Counted from the stretch's first letter, positions 28,181 through 37,386 are shown. The stretch: DNA of 64,000 bases from DATJLY01 sp035518375 (GCA_035518375.1 DATIXQ010000123.1:1-64000); one strand, 5' to 3'. Numbers and translations: made by a program. Notes: a model not told the origin generated them from the sequence alone.

Positions 28181-29233
28181 ATGGATACGACGAGCGCAAC
28201 CCCGGTGTCTGACAAGGCGCGCGAGGATTTCTACGCCCGTGCCGGGTCGCGCAACATGTCGCCGCTCTGGCTTCATCTGAGCCGGCTCGTGACGAAGGAG
28301 CCGGTCACACCGGTCCAAGCCGCGCATTGGCGCTATGACGAGATCCGCCCCTATCTCATGGAGGCGTGCAAGATCATCAGCACCGAAGAGGCCGAGCGCC
28401 GCGTGATGATCCTCGAGAATCCCGGGCTTACCGGTCAGCAGCGCATCACGCACAGCCTGTTCGGCGGCTTGCAGATCATCCTGCCCGGCGAAGTCGCGCC
28501 CGCGCATCGCCACGCCGCTGCGGCGCTCCGCTTCATCATCGAAGGCACCGACGCCTACACCGCCGTCGGCGGCGAGCGCACGATGATGTCGCCCGGCGAT
28601 TTCGTGATCACGCCGTCGATGTCGTGGCACGACCACGGCAATCTCGGCAAGGGACCGATGGTGTGGCTCGACGTGCTCGACATGCATCTCGTCAATCTCA
28701 TGGATGCGAGCTTCCTCGATCACTATCCCGAGCGCATGCATCCGGTCACGCGGCCGGAAGGCGCGGCAGAGGCCGAGGTCGCCTACAACATGCTGCCCGA
28801 CGGCGAATCGTGGAAGTCGAAGACGACGCCGATCTTCAACTATCCCTATGCGCGCACGCGCGAGGCGCTCGAGCGGCTGCGGAAATTCCGCGCACCCGAT
28901 CCCTATCACGGTTTCCGCATGAAATACGTGAATCCGGTGAACGGCGAGTGGGCGATGCCGACGATCTCGACCTGGATGGCCCTTCTACCCAAGGGCTTCC
29001 ACACCCAGCCCTACCGCTCGACCGACAGCACCGGCTTCGTCGTCGTCGAGGGCGAGGGCAAGAGCATCATCGGCGGCAAGACCTTCGAGTGGAAGCCGCG
29101 CGACATCGTCGTGGCGCCGAGCTGGCAGTTCCGCGAGCACATCGCCTCGAGCGACGCCGTGATCTTCCAGTTCTCCGATCGCGTCGTGCAGGAGAAGCTC
29201 GACTTCTGGCGCGAGCAGCGCGGCAACGCGTAA
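28181..29233 (+). CDS. gentisate 1,2-dioxygenase
   Basis: 350 residues from the ATG with a GAGGAGG ribosome site. This bicupin iron enzyme opens gentisate to maleylpyruvate. The first cupin shows HRHAAAALRFIIEGTDAYTA (His-x-His iron ligands) and FVITPSMSWHDHGN (third His). The second is weaker: GKTFEWKPRDIVVAPSWQFR. MSPLWLHLSRLVTKEP near residue 32 is typical of gentisate and salicylate dioxygenases. Maleylpyruvate isomerase or fumarylpyruvate hydrolase genes are not adjacent, though the GSTs at 44.6-46.2 kb are of the fold used for isomerisation. Confidence 0.9.
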   Translation: MDTTSATPVSDKAREDFYARAGSRNMSPLWLHLSRLVTKEPVTPVQAAHWRYDEIRPYLMEACKIISTEEAERRVMILENPGLTGQQRITHSLFGGLQIILPGEVAPAHRHAAAALRFIIEGTDAYTAVGGERTMMSPGDFVITPSMSWHDHGNLGKGPMVWLDVLDMHLVNLMDASFLDHYPERMHPVTRPEGAAEAEVAYNMLPDGESWKSKTTPIFNYPYARTREALERLRKFRAPDPYHGFRMKYVNPVNGEWAMPTISTWMALLPKGFHTQPYRSTDSTGFVVVEGEGKSIIGGKTFEWKPRDIVVAPSWQFREHIASSDAVIFQFSDRVVQEKLDFWREQRGNA

Positions 29234-29249
29234 CGCCACATCACCGACG

Positions 29250-29323
29250 GTCATTGCGAGCGCGAGCCGAAGCAATCCCCCTCCGCAGGGGGATTGCTTC
29301 GTCGCTACGTTCTTCGCAATGAC
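29250..29323. repeat. dispersed palindromic repeat (TCATTGCGAGCG family)
   Basis: The outer arms TCATTGCGA / TCGCAATGA enclose an inner pair GAAGCAATCCCCCT / AGGGGGATTGCTTC around a short GCAG-type loop, so the whole 74 bases can form a long hairpin. A related copy is at 60052-60117. The family is widespread in alphaproteobacterial genomes. It lies between the convergent gentisate dioxygenase and exoprotein genes. Confidence 0.8.
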
Positions 29324-29326
29324 GGT

Positions 29327-29354
29327 ATCCGGTAACGGCTCGCGATTACCGGAT
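29327..29354. terminator. hairpin spanning the exoprotein stop codon
   Basis: ATCCGGTAA and TTACCGGAT form a perfect 9-base inverted repeat with a 10-base loop, and the right arm contains the TAA stop of the minus-strand gene. No T run follows on either strand, so it may end or stabilise the message only together with the neighbouring repeat. Confidence 0.4.
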
Positions 29355-32300
29355 GGTGAAGCCCGCGGCCCAGTAGAGCGCCCAGTTTCCATCGCTCGAC
29401 ACCCAGGTCTGGATGCCGTTCACCTGCCCCAGCTTGTGGACGAACGTCTGGTGCGCCTGGAACAGGTTGCCGCCGAGCGCCTGATCCGAGGTCTGCGTCT
29501 TCGGCGTCGCGTTGGGTGCGGGATGAATGGGCGGCGGCGGCTCGGAGAAGGATTCGGGCGGGGTGCCGCTGTCGCCGGAGCCGAAAAGTGCTGTACCGCC
29601 GCCGCCACCGCCACCGCCGAGCACGGTGCCGACGTCGCCTCCGGAGGAACCGCCGGACGGAGGCGGTGGGGGCGGCGGGCTGCCGCCGCCGGTGGTCGTG
29701 GTCGTGGTTGTGTCGGTCGTCGGCGGAAGCGTGGGCGGTGGGGGCGGCGGCGGCGTGATGAGAGAGGCGATGCCTGTCCCCATCGTGCTCATTGGTCCCG
29801 ATGCGCCAGTGCCGGTGCTTCCTCCACCTTCCCCGACGCCGGGTCCTGAAGGCGACGTAAACGCATAGGCGACGGTCGGATTCGGATTCTCGAATCCGTA
29901 GAAGGTCGTTTGCAAGGGTGAGGAGTCAGACGAGCCGAGCGCCGCAGTATTGCTGCCGCCGTCGGAGCTTTCGGTGGTAATCACGAAATTGGCGCCGGCC
30001 CGTGACAGGTCTCCGGCGAGCGCCGTCGGCGTTTCGCCGCTTTGGCTGATGCCGTAGAAATAGCTGAAGTTGACGCTGCTGCTGATCCCGAGCGTGCCGA
30101 GGCCTACTTTAATGCCGGCGCCGAGGTCCGCCGGGCCGGAGCTTCCGACGCCGGGGATGGTGGTGATCTCTTCCGTCTCCGTCGGCGCCACGTCCCAGTC
30201 GATATCACGCTGGAATGTGACCATAAGGGGCCCTGAACTCAGGTTGGTGATCATCTCGTGAATGGTCAACGTATTGCCGGTCAGGCTGTAGTTCTGCGTG
30301 AGTGAGAGCGCGCCGTCGGTTGTGGTGTTTACGACGGTGCCGGTGCTTCCGGCGAACGTCATGAATGTCGTCGTCTCGTTAATGTTGTTGAAATCGACGG
30401 GATCGCCCTGGGCTTCCCCGGTGACTGCGCCGGTATAGGAAACGCCCCAAGAGTCGCGTGGGGAGCCGGGCGCGAGGGGGTCGAACGAGTCGGACAGGCG
30501 CTTGAATCCGATTCCCGAGCTGGAATCATAGAGCGCACCGGAACCGTCGACGCCGACCGAGAAGCTCGCATCCGAGATGACGGGGTCGGCGACAATGCTC
30601 GCGCCCGCATAGGCCGTCCCGCCGCCGAGGCTCCCGACAAAGGCCGTGGGCGCAACGGTGACGGCGCCGCCGTTGTGGATATAGCTTGCCGGGTTGGCGG
30701 CGATTGCAGCCATCGAGAAGCTGCCGCCGCTCAATCCGGTGACGCCATCCCAGCCGGCAACGAAATTGAGATTGCCGGCGCCGTAATTGAGGATGTTGGC
30801 GTTGACGGTGATGTTGCCTTCGGCGAGCAGGCTCAGCTGATTGGGGCTCGTATAAGTGATCGCGTCCGAGACCAGGATGTTGCCGGTCGAGCCGCCGAAC
30901 GAGCCGGTGATGCTGCCGGCGAGCTCGGTGTTGTCGGTCGTCGCCTCGATCACGACGTCGCTGCCGCCGAGAGCCGCGGTGATGGCGTCCGGGCTGATGG
31001 TGCAGTCGGAATTGCAGATGGTGAGGTCGGCGGGATCGAGGAGCCAGGTCCCTGCGGCGCCGTTCCGGGCAAGTGTCGTGACCGAGCCCGAGACGGCGAG
31101 CGTCACGCCCGAAGTCTCGACGTGGCCGCCATTGCCGCCCTCGGCGCCGCCTTCAGCGCTGATCGCGCCGGCGAAGACGGTGCTGCCGTTCGACCACACC
31201 GCGACGCCGCCGCCGTCGCCGGCCGAGAGCGCGTCGGCATCGATGCGCGCGCCTGACGCGACTGTCGTCGAAGCCGCGTTCTGCTGCGGCCCGGCGCCGT
31301 GGAAATTGCCGCCGATCAAGGCCGTGCCGCCGCCCGCGTCGCCCGACACGTCGACGAGCGCGCCCGACGCGAGCGTGACGCTGCGGTCGCTCAGCACGTC
31401 GACCTCGCCGCCCGTCTGCCCCGCGCCCTTGCCCGACGCATCGAGCGTGCCCGCGACGGCGGTGCCGCCGCCCGTCGCCGTGAGCACGATCTTGCCGTCG
31501 ACGCTCGCGACGCTTGTCGCCTCGATGATGCCGCTCGTGTTGATGACGTTGTCGAGCACCGACTTGGCCGACGCCGCCGTCAGCAGGACCATGCCGCCGT
31601 CAGCGGCGATCTTGCCGGTATTGGAGACGAGCGCCCCGTTCGCTTGCGCCACCGGCGTCGTGATAGCGAAGCTCAGCAAGTGGTCGCCCGCGAAATCGAC
31701 CGCGTAGGTCTTGGCGCCGCCCGCCAGCACCACATTGCCAAGCGAAGCGACGATCACGCCCGAGTTCGAAACCTGCTCGCCCGCGAGCACGGCATAACCC
31801 CCGGTTGCAGTGATCGTGCCGTAATTCACCACGCCTGCGCCCGGGTTGCCGGGGATGCCGAACGTGTAGTTGCCGCCGCCGTGCGCGCTTGGCGCAAGTG
31901 TCGAGAGCAACACGCTGGCCGTGTTGATCATGCCTCCCGGCGCCACCGTGATCCCGGCCGGGTTGATGAGCCAGAACCGCACGTTCCCTGTAATGAGGCC
32001 GGCGATGTAGGACGCGGTCCCGCCCGTTACCGTGTTGATTAACAGCGGATTGGTCAGCGAAGATTGGACCGTGAGCGTGAAGCCCTTGGGTACGTTGAGG
32101 GAGTTGTAAGTGATGGAGGCTTTGGGCGTCAGCTCCTGGATCAGCGCGCCCGTTGCCGTCTGAGTGATCGTCGCCTGGCCCGACACGACCTTCGCGCCCA
32201 CGAGCTGCGCATGCGCCCCAGCCGTTGCCAATGAGGCGAGCGACAGCGCCGGTGCCAGAACGCGCAGACCCCGGGAAACCGCCCCCTTCTTGCCCGCCAT
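29346..32300 (-). CDS. filamentous-haemagglutinin-type exoprotein (TpsA-like) with Pro/Gly-rich tail
   Basis: 984 residues. The signal peptide ends at AGAHAQ. The N-terminal haemagglutination-activity/TPS domain (about 33-160) has ALIQELTPKASITYNSLNVP and VRFWLINPAGITVAPGGMIN, the INPAGI motif. Beta-helix repeats follow to about residue 420. A Cys pair lies in TICNSDCTISPD. Next comes a distinct globular segment (about 560-800) with VTFQRDIDWDVAPTETEEIT, then runs of Pro, Thr and Gly (about 815-905) and a short conserved-looking tail ending WALYWAAGFTIR. It is probably exported through a TpsB pore, but no tpsB gene is in the window. Confidence 0.85.
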   Translation of the reverse strand: MAGKKGAVSRGLRVLAPALSLASLATAGAHAQLVGAKVVSGQATITQTATGALIQELTPKASITYNSLNVPKGFTLTVQSSLTNPLLINTVTGGTASYIAGLITGNVRFWLINPAGITVAPGGMINTASVLLSTLAPSAHGGGNYTFGIPGNPGAGVVNYGTITATGGYAVLAGEQVSNSGVIVASLGNVVLAGGAKTYAVDFAGDHLLSFAITTPVAQANGALVSNTGKIAADGGMVLLTAASAKSVLDNVINTSGIIEATSVASVDGKIVLTATGGGTAVAGTLDASGKGAGQTGGEVDVLSDRSVTLASGALVDVSGDAGGGTALIGGNFHGAGPQQNAASTTVASGARIDADALSAGDGGGVAVWSNGSTVFAGAISAEGGAEGGNGGHVETSGVTLAVSGSVTTLARNGAAGTWLLDPADLTICNSDCTISPDAITAALGGSDVVIEATTDNTELAGSITGSFGGSTGNILVSDAITYTSPNQLSLLAEGNITVNANILNYGAGNLNFVAGWDGVTGLSGGSFSMAAIAANPASYIHNGGAVTVAPTAFVGSLGGGTAYAGASIVADPVISDASFSVGVDGSGALYDSSSGIGFKRLSDSFDPLAPGSPRDSWGVSYTGAVTGEAQGDPVDFNNINETTTFMTFAGSTGTVVNTTTDGALSLTQNYSLTGNTLTIHEMITNLSSGPLMVTFQRDIDWDVAPTETEEITTIPGVGSSGPADLGAGIKVGLGTLGISSSVNFSYFYGISQSGETPTALAGDLSRAGANFVITTESSDGGSNTAALGSSDSSPLQTTFYGFENPNPTVAYAFTSPSGPGVGEGGGSTGTGASGPMSTMGTGIASLITPPPPPPPTLPPTTDTTTTTTTGGGSPPPPPPPSGGSSGGDVGTVLGGGGGGGGTALFGSGDSGTPPESFSEPPPPIHPAPNATPKTQTSDQALGGNLFQAHQTFVHKLGQVNGIQTWVSSDGNWALYWAAGFTIR

Positions 32301-32410
32301 TACGAGCCTCGAATTTGCTGCAAGGTTAACGAAACGTTTCGCCCATCGGGGCGAGCCACCTTACCCGATTTTCCCCGATTGGCAACTCTGACAAATTCGA
32401 GTTTCGCCCG

Positions 32411-32435
32411 GAAAACGTGGGGCGCCGGGGCGCCC
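32411..32435 (-). terminator. possible terminator after the receiver gene
   Basis: On the minus strand, GGGCGCC / GGCGCCC form a tight GC hairpin, followed by CACG and TTTT. It lies just beyond the receiver stop (32449) and before the exoprotein start (32300), so it would separate the two transcripts. The loop is very short and the T run brief. Confidence 0.4.
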
Positions 32436-32448
32436 GCCGCAGCCGGAA

Positions 32449-32820
32449 TCAGCGCTCGGCGGCGATCCGGCGCTCGACCGCGGACAGGAGCTCCTGCGGC
32501 CGCACCGGCTTCATCAGGAACTCATGCCGCGCGAGCGCATCCTTGTCGAGGCGCAGCATGTAGCCGGTGATGACAAGCGTCTTGATGCCGCGCGCGACGG
32601 CATCGTCGGCGACGGTGATGCCGCTGCCGTCGGTGAGGACGCCATCGGCGAGCACGAGCGTATAGTCTTGTGCCGCGAGATGCCGGCGCGCCACCACCAC
32701 AGTGTCAGTGGAATCGACCTCGTATCCGGCGTCGCGCAGTACATGCTCGAGCAGAAGGCGAACGTCCCAATCGTCTTCGACGAGAAGGATCCGCTGCTTC
32801 GTACCAACGATTGGCGCCAT
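32449..32820 (-). CDS. single-domain response regulator
   Basis: 123 residues, a stand-alone receiver. ILLVEDDWDV supplies the acidic cluster (E15-D17), VLADGVLTDGSG the phospho-acceptor D59, VITGY the Thr85 switch residue, and FLMKPVRPQEL the invariant Lys104. No output domain is fused. It is separated from the permease gene upstream by 136 bases and from the exoprotein gene downstream by about 150 bases, so it is probably transcribed alone. Its cognate kinase is not obvious. Confidence 0.9.
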   Translation of the reverse strand: MAPIVGTKQRILLVEDDWDVRLLLEHVLRDAGYEVDSTDTVVVARRHLAAQDYTLVLADGVLTDGSGITVADDAVARGIKTLVITGYMLRLDKDALARHEFLMKPVRPQELLSAVERRIAAER

Positions 32821-32956
32821 GCAAAATTGTCGTTCGTGAGCGCCGCAGGATCAAGGATTAGAGTGTAAAATCTGCATGCGGCAGGCGCGACAAATGCGCC
32901 GTTCGTCGCCAAATTCATTCTTTGGGAGGCTTCCCCCGATCCTTTGGGGGTGAGGC

Positions 32957-33757
32957 CTAGCGCGTGCCGCGCGGGCGGAAGACACGCGCGACGAGCGCGT
33001 TTGAAAACACCGCGATCAGGAACATCACGATCAGGATCGCATACATCTGCGGCGTCCGGAACTGCGCGTAGTACTGCATCATCATGAAGCCCAATCCGCG
33101 ATTCGACATTTTGAGCTCGGCGAGAAGACAGCCGATGATCGCGACGCCCAAGCCGATGCGCAGGCCCGTGGCGATCGGCGGCATCAGCGCCGGCAGATAG
33201 ATCATGCGCACCATCTGCGCGCGCGTGAGATTGTAGCTCTTGCCCACCCGCAGCAGCACGGGATCGACGAGTCGCACGCCCGCGGCGACCGAGAGCGCCA
33301 TCGGGAAGAAGCACGAGAGCGCGCCCATCGCGATCTTCGAGCCCGCGCCCACGCCGAACAGCACAAGCAGCACCGGCAGGAACACGATCTTCGGCGTCGG
33401 CGCCATGTATTGCAGATAGCGCTCGTAGGCCGCGCCCGCGAAGCGGTTGACACCCAATCCGAGTCCCGCCGCGAGTCCGAGCCCGCAGCCGAGCGCGATC
33501 GAGGCCGCGACCTCGTAGAGCGTCCATTCGAGGTTCCAGTAGAAATCGCCGCTCGCGATCTCGTGGCCGATCGCGCCCGCGATCGCGAAGGAGGAGGGGG
33601 CGACGCCCTTGTAGAGCAGACCCGAGGCCGACACGCTTTCCCAAAGCGCCCAGAGCACGAGGAGCGTCGCGACGCGGATAAGCGCGATCCGCGGCGCGGA
33701 GCGCTTCCTGTGCGGAGCGGCCGCCGCGGCCACGCCGCTCACATCGGCCTCAGCCAT
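32957..33757 (-). CDS. ABC transporter permease (NitT/TauT type), second copy
   Basis: 266 residues from MAEADVSGVAAAAAPHRKRS, whose start overlaps the preceding permease by 19 bases. About six hydrophobic segments are visible, and the cytoplasmic EAA loop is MIYLPALMPPIATGLRIGLG, contacting the ATPase. The end VFRPRGTR is basic. The membrane subunit belongs to importers for taurine, nitrate, sulfonates or aromatic acids. It is the last gene of the minus-strand operon that starts at the TPP enzyme. Confidence 0.9.
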   Translation of the reverse strand: MAEADVSGVAAAAAPHRKRSAPRIALIRVATLLVLWALWESVSASGLLYKGVAPSSFAIAGAIGHEIASGDFYWNLEWTLYEVAASIALGCGLGLAAGLGLGVNRFAGAAYERYLQYMAPTPKIVFLPVLLVLFGVGAGSKIAMGALSCFFPMALSVAAGVRLVDPVLLRVGKSYNLTRAQMVRMIYLPALMPPIATGLRIGLGVAIIGCLLAELKMSNRGLGFMMMQYYAQFRTPQMYAILIVMFLIAVFSNALVARVFRPRGTR

Positions 33758-34527
33758 TTCTCCGCCTTCTCCGTCACCCAGAAAAAGCCCACGCTCGTCA
33801 GCATCACGAACAGAATCGCACCGAACATCATCGGGATTTCCCAGCGATCGGCGAGGTCGTCGATGAGTTCGCCCATGCCGCCGAAATTGATGAGGAACTC
33901 GACGCCGACGACGCTGATGAGGCAATAGATGACGCCGAGCCGCGCGCCCGTCGCGATGGTCGGCACCGCGGCCGGCAGCATGATCTTCCAGAAGAGCTGC
34001 GCGCGCGAAAGGCCGAAGCTCCGACCGACGGCAATGAGCACGGGCCGCGTGCCGTCGAGCCCTTCCTTGGTCTTGAGGATGATCGAGGTGATCCCGGTGC
34101 AGAAGCTCATCGCCACGATGGTCGAGGCGTTACGCCCGAAGATCACGAGGAAGAGCGGATAGACGAGAACGACGGGCGCGGCGGCGATGCTGGCGACCCA
34201 GTTGAAATAGGCGCGGCCCGCCCAGCGCGAGCGATGGAGCCACAATCCGATCGGCACGCCCGCCGCGAGCGCGAGAAGCGCCGCGGCCGCCGTCTCCGCG
34301 AGCGTCTGCAGGAAGCTCACGGCGAGCCCTTCGTCGGCGAAAAGCGGCGCCAGGCCTTCGAAGATCGAGGTCGGCGCGGGTGCGATGAGCTTGTTCCACC
34401 AGCCGGCCTCGACGCAGCCCTGCCACAGCGCGAGCAAGATCGCGATGGTGGCGACGCCGGCCAGCGCCGGCGTCAGCACGGGCCGCCGCCGGCGACCTTC
34501 GCGTGCCGATGCCGGGATGGCGGCCAT
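33739..34527 (-). CDS. ABC transporter permease (NitT/TauT type), first copy
   Basis: 262 residues from MAAIPASAREGRRRRPVLTP. An N-terminal basic tail leads to five or six membrane spans. The EAA loop reads KIMLPAAVPTIATGARLGVI. It ends TEKAEKWLRPM, overlapping the second permease start. The longer open frame upstream is Gly/Arg-rich and overlaps the binding-protein gene, so the shorter start is chosen. Pairing with the second permease as a heterodimer would explain two permease genes for one ATPase. Confidence 0.9.
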   Translation of the reverse strand: MAAIPASAREGRRRRPVLTPALAGVATIAILLALWQGCVEAGWWNKLIAPAPTSIFEGLAPLFADEGLAVSFLQTLAETAAAALLALAAGVPIGLWLHRSRWAGRAYFNWVASIAAAPVVLVYPLFLVIFGRNASTIVAMSFCTGITSIILKTKEGLDGTRPVLIAVGRSFGLSRAQLFWKIMLPAAVPTIATGARLGVIYCLISVVGVEFLINFGGMGELIDDLADRWEIPMMFGAILFVMLTSVGFFWVTEKAEKWLRPM

Positions 34528-34532
34528 GCCCG

Positions 34533-35510
34533 CTACGAGCCCTGCTTCAGCAGGAGGTCGTAGACGCCCTTGATGTCGTCGTGCGTCATCGCGTGCGGGA
34601 TGCGCTTTGCCGCCAAGGCCTGGGCCAGCACCTGGTCCTCGCCCTTGATCGCCTCCACCTGGTCCTCGTCCTTGGTCTGGAATGTCTTGAACGCGTATTG
34701 CACCTGCTCGAGCGGCTGGCCCGAGAGCTTTGCGTAAGCCGCGAGCGCGGCCGGATCGGAATAAGCCCAATCGACCGATTGCTTATAGGCCTTCAAGAAG
34801 CCGAGCGCGGCGGCGCGATGGGCCTGGAGGAAAGCGAGGTTGGCGGCGTTGACACGCACCGTCTCGCCTTTCACCTCGGGCGAATCGTTGCCGAGCGCGA
34901 TCATGCGGATCTCTTTCGCCTGCAGCTCCTTGAGGCCCGTCGGCGGCGTGCTCCACGACGCATCGATCTGCCCGGTCATGACTTGCGGCAGGCCGTTGGG
35001 CGCGGCGCCCACCGGCACGGTCTTGGCGTCGGAGACGCCCGCCTGTTGCAGGAGCGTAAGCAGGATGAGGTTGCTCGACGAGCCCGGCTCCGAGAACGAC
35101 ACGGTCTTGCCGTGCAGGTCCTTCATGCTCTTGATCGGGCTCGAGGCCTTTACATACCAGAAGATGTCGGGGGCGCCCGTCGCCTCGGGCGAGATGATGC
35201 GCACCGGCGCGCCCTTCACATAGGCGGCGAGGATGCCGAGGAAGCCGGTGCCGATCGCGATGTCGACGCTGCCGGAGATCACCGCCTGCTCGTTCGAGGC
35301 GCCGCCCTGGGTATAGGTCGGCTGAACGTCGAGCCCTTGTTTCTGAAAGAAGCCTTGGCCGACACCGAGCTCGGTGAAGGAGGTGTCCCAGGCGCCGCGC
35401 TGCGGGATCGCGACCTTGACGGTCTCGGCGGCGAAGGCGGCGGCGGGCGCGCCCGCGAGCGCGAGCGCCAAGGCGATGGCCGTGGCGGCGGTGGGGGTCG
35501 TCTTCTTCAT
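34533..35510 (-). CDS. ABC transporter substrate-binding protein (NMT1/TauA-like), first
   Basis: 325 residues from the second Met, which follows a GAGGAGAACAAG ribosome site. The signal peptide is IALALALAGAPAAAFA. The mature periplasmic protein is a type II binding fold: KVAIPQRGAWDTSFTELGVG, GASNEQAVISGSVDIAIGTG, KTVSFSEPGSSSNLILLTLL and QIDASWSTPP. The ligand is not deducible. Its gene sits between a second binding-protein gene (14 bases upstream) and the permeases (5 bases). Confidence 0.9.
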   Translation of the reverse strand: MKKTTPTAATAIALALALAGAPAAAFAAETVKVAIPQRGAWDTSFTELGVGQGFFQKQGLDVQPTYTQGGASNEQAVISGSVDIAIGTGFLGILAAYVKGAPVRIISPEATGAPDIFWYVKASSPIKSMKDLHGKTVSFSEPGSSSNLILLTLLQQAGVSDAKTVPVGAAPNGLPQVMTGQIDASWSTPPTGLKELQAKEIRMIALGNDSPEVKGETVRVNAANLAFLQAHRAAALGFLKAYKQSVDWAYSDPAALAAYAKLSGQPLEQVQYAFKTFQTKDEDQVEAIKGEDQVLAQALAAKRIPHAMTHDDIKGVYDLLLKQGS

Positions 35511-35524
35511 CTTGTTCTCCTCTT

Positions 35525-36523
35525 TCATTTCCTTTGTGCGATCGCCTTCTTGAGCGGCGTGTCGTCGACCAGGCGGTCCATCGCGAGCGGCGTCGTGTAA
35601 TCGAGGCGGCCGTCGAGCATGTGCTGCTTTTCCTCGCGGCGGATGCTCGCCTGGAATTTGTCGATGTCGAGATCGGGGTCGAACTGGAAGGCGACGCTGT
35701 CCTCGATGTCGGCGAGCTTCAGGCCTGTCGCCTTGGCGAGGAGCTGGGCCATGGCCGGGTCCTTGCTGTAGTTGCCCTGCGTCTCGTGCGCGCCTTGGAT
35801 GAGGGCGGCGAGAAAGCGCACGCCGACATCGGGCCGCTCGCGCAGGAACTTGCCGCTGAAGAACACGACCGTTGTTATGTCGCCCGCGGTGACGCCCGCC
35901 TCCGGCTCGAGCAGCACGGCGGTGCCGTCGCGAAGCGGGATCGCCTGGAACGGCGCGGTGACGAAGGCCATGTCGACCGCCTTGTTGGCGAGCGCCACCA
36001 CCATCTGCGGGAAGCCCAGCATGGTCTCGTCCACGTCCTTGAGCGTCATCCCGTATTTACTGAGGATGAGCGACAGGTCGTATTCGGGTGTCGAGCCCGG
36101 GACGTTGACGGCGACCTTGCGGCCTTTCAGATCCTTGCCGCTGCGCACGGCGCCGCTGTCCCACAAATCCTTGCGCACGAGCGGCGGCGTGGCGATGACC
36201 GGGCTCGGCTGATAGCCGAGTGCCGCCACCGCGCGGAGATCGAGCCCCTGGTTCGCGGCGTTGAAGGAGCCGGCGCTGAACGCACCCATGCCGACGTCGA
36301 GCTGGCCCGTCGCGAGCGACGAGGTCATCTCCTGCGCGCCGCGGAAATTACCCGAGTCAAGCGTGATGCCCGCCTGCTCCATGTAGCCTTTCTCGACGGC
36401 AACGTAATAAGGCGACTGCGCGATGCTCACGACCTGACCGATCGAAACCGTGTCGGCGGCCTCGGCCGTTCCCGCAAGCAGCAGCACCGCAAGCGCCGCT
36501 ACCGGCGCCCAGCCCCGTCTCAT
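35525..36523 (-). CDS. ABC transporter substrate-binding protein (NMT1/TauA-like), second
   Basis: 332 residues. The signal peptide is VAALAVLLLAGTAEAA. The mature chain begins TVSIGQVVSIAQSPYYVAVE, then GYMEQAGITLDSGNFRGAQE, LATGQLDVGMGAFSAGSFNA, KGRKVAVNVPGSTPEYDLSL and the Arg/Lys-rich end. It is only distantly similar to the neighbouring binding protein, so the two may serve different ligands with shared permeases. The start overlaps the ATPase stop by 4 bases (ATGA). Confidence 0.9.
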   Translation of the reverse strand: MRRGWAPVAALAVLLLAGTAEAADTVSIGQVVSIAQSPYYVAVEKGYMEQAGITLDSGNFRGAQEMTSSLATGQLDVGMGAFSAGSFNAANQGLDLRAVAALGYQPSPVIATPPLVRKDLWDSGAVRSGKDLKGRKVAVNVPGSTPEYDLSLILSKYGMTLKDVDETMLGFPQMVVALANKAVDMAFVTAPFQAIPLRDGTAVLLEPEAGVTAGDITTVVFFSGKFLRERPDVGVRFLAALIQGAHETQGNYSKDPAMAQLLAKATGLKLADIEDSVAFQFDPDLDIDKFQASIRREEKQHMLDGRLDYTTPLAMDRLVDDTPLKKAIAQRK

Positions 36524-37380
36524 GTATCGCCCCCATGCGGACGCGCAACGCGCGCCTCGCTCTCGCTCAAGCCTTTCGAGGCTTCTTCGCGCAGATCGGC
36601 CCAGATCGTCGCGACGCAGCGGCCGAACTTGTCGCTGCCGATGATCTCCGACGTGCGCGGCCGCGGCAGGTCGACCGCGACGACGCGTTTCACCCGCCCC
36701 GGCCGGTAGCTCATCACGACGACGCGGTCGGCAAGCTGCACCGCCTCGGCGATATTGTGCGTGATGAGCAAGGTCGTCTGCTTCAACTGCGCCTGGATCT
36801 GCAGCAGCTTGTCGCCGAGGAGAAGCCGCGTCTGCTCGTCGAGCGCGGCGAACGGCTCGTCCATCAGCAGGATCTTGGGCTCGAAAGCAAGCGTGCGGGC
36901 CAAGGCCGTGCGCTGGCGCATGCCGCCCGAAAGCTCGGCCGGATAGCGGTTCTCGAACCCGTCGAGCCCGACCAGATGCACGAGCGCGCGGGCGCGCTCG
37001 AGCCGCTCGGCCTTCGCCATCCCGGCCGCCTCCAAGGGAAACGCCACGTTCTCGATCGTGGTGCGCCAGGGGAAAGTCGATTCCTCCTGGAACACCATGC
37101 CGATCTCGCGGTGCGAGCCGGTGATCGTCGCGCCGGCCACGCGCACCGCGCCGTCATACCCCTCGATGAGCCCGCCGATTATGTTGAAGAGCGTGGACTT
37201 GCCGCAGCCCGAGGGGCCGATGACGGCGACGAACTCGCCCTGGCGCACGTCAAGAGAGACGTTGTCGAGCGCGTGGACGAGCCCTTCCGCCGTCTCGAAC
37301 CGCTTCGAGATGTTTGCAACTTGGAGAAGCGGCTGCGCCGCTCCCGCCGAGCCGGAAGCGGCGAGCTCGGTCAGGCTCAT
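36520..37380 (-). CDS. ABC transporter ATP-binding protein (NitT/TauT type)
   Basis: 286 residues. Walker A GPSGCGKST, Q loop MVFQEESTFPWRTTIENV, signature LSGGMRQRTALARTL, Walker B ILLMDEPFAALDE and switch His in LLITHNIAEAVQLADRVVVM are all complete. It energises import by the two permeases encoded downstream. It lies 6 bases after the TPP enzyme stop and overlaps the binding-protein start by 4 bases, so it is translationally coupled to both neighbours. Confidence 0.95.
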   Translation of the reverse strand: MSLTELAASGSAGAAQPLLQVANISKRFETAEGLVHALDNVSLDVRQGEFVAVIGPSGCGKSTLFNIIGGLIEGYDGAVRVAGATITGSHREIGMVFQEESTFPWRTTIENVAFPLEAAGMAKAERLERARALVHLVGLDGFENRYPAELSGGMRQRTALARTLAFEPKILLMDEPFAALDEQTRLLLGDKLLQIQAQLKQTTLLITHNIAEAVQLADRVVVMSYRPGRVKRVVAVDLPRPRTSEIIGSDKFGRCVATIWADLREEASKGLSESEARVARPHGGDT

Positions 37381-37386
37381 CGCCGC

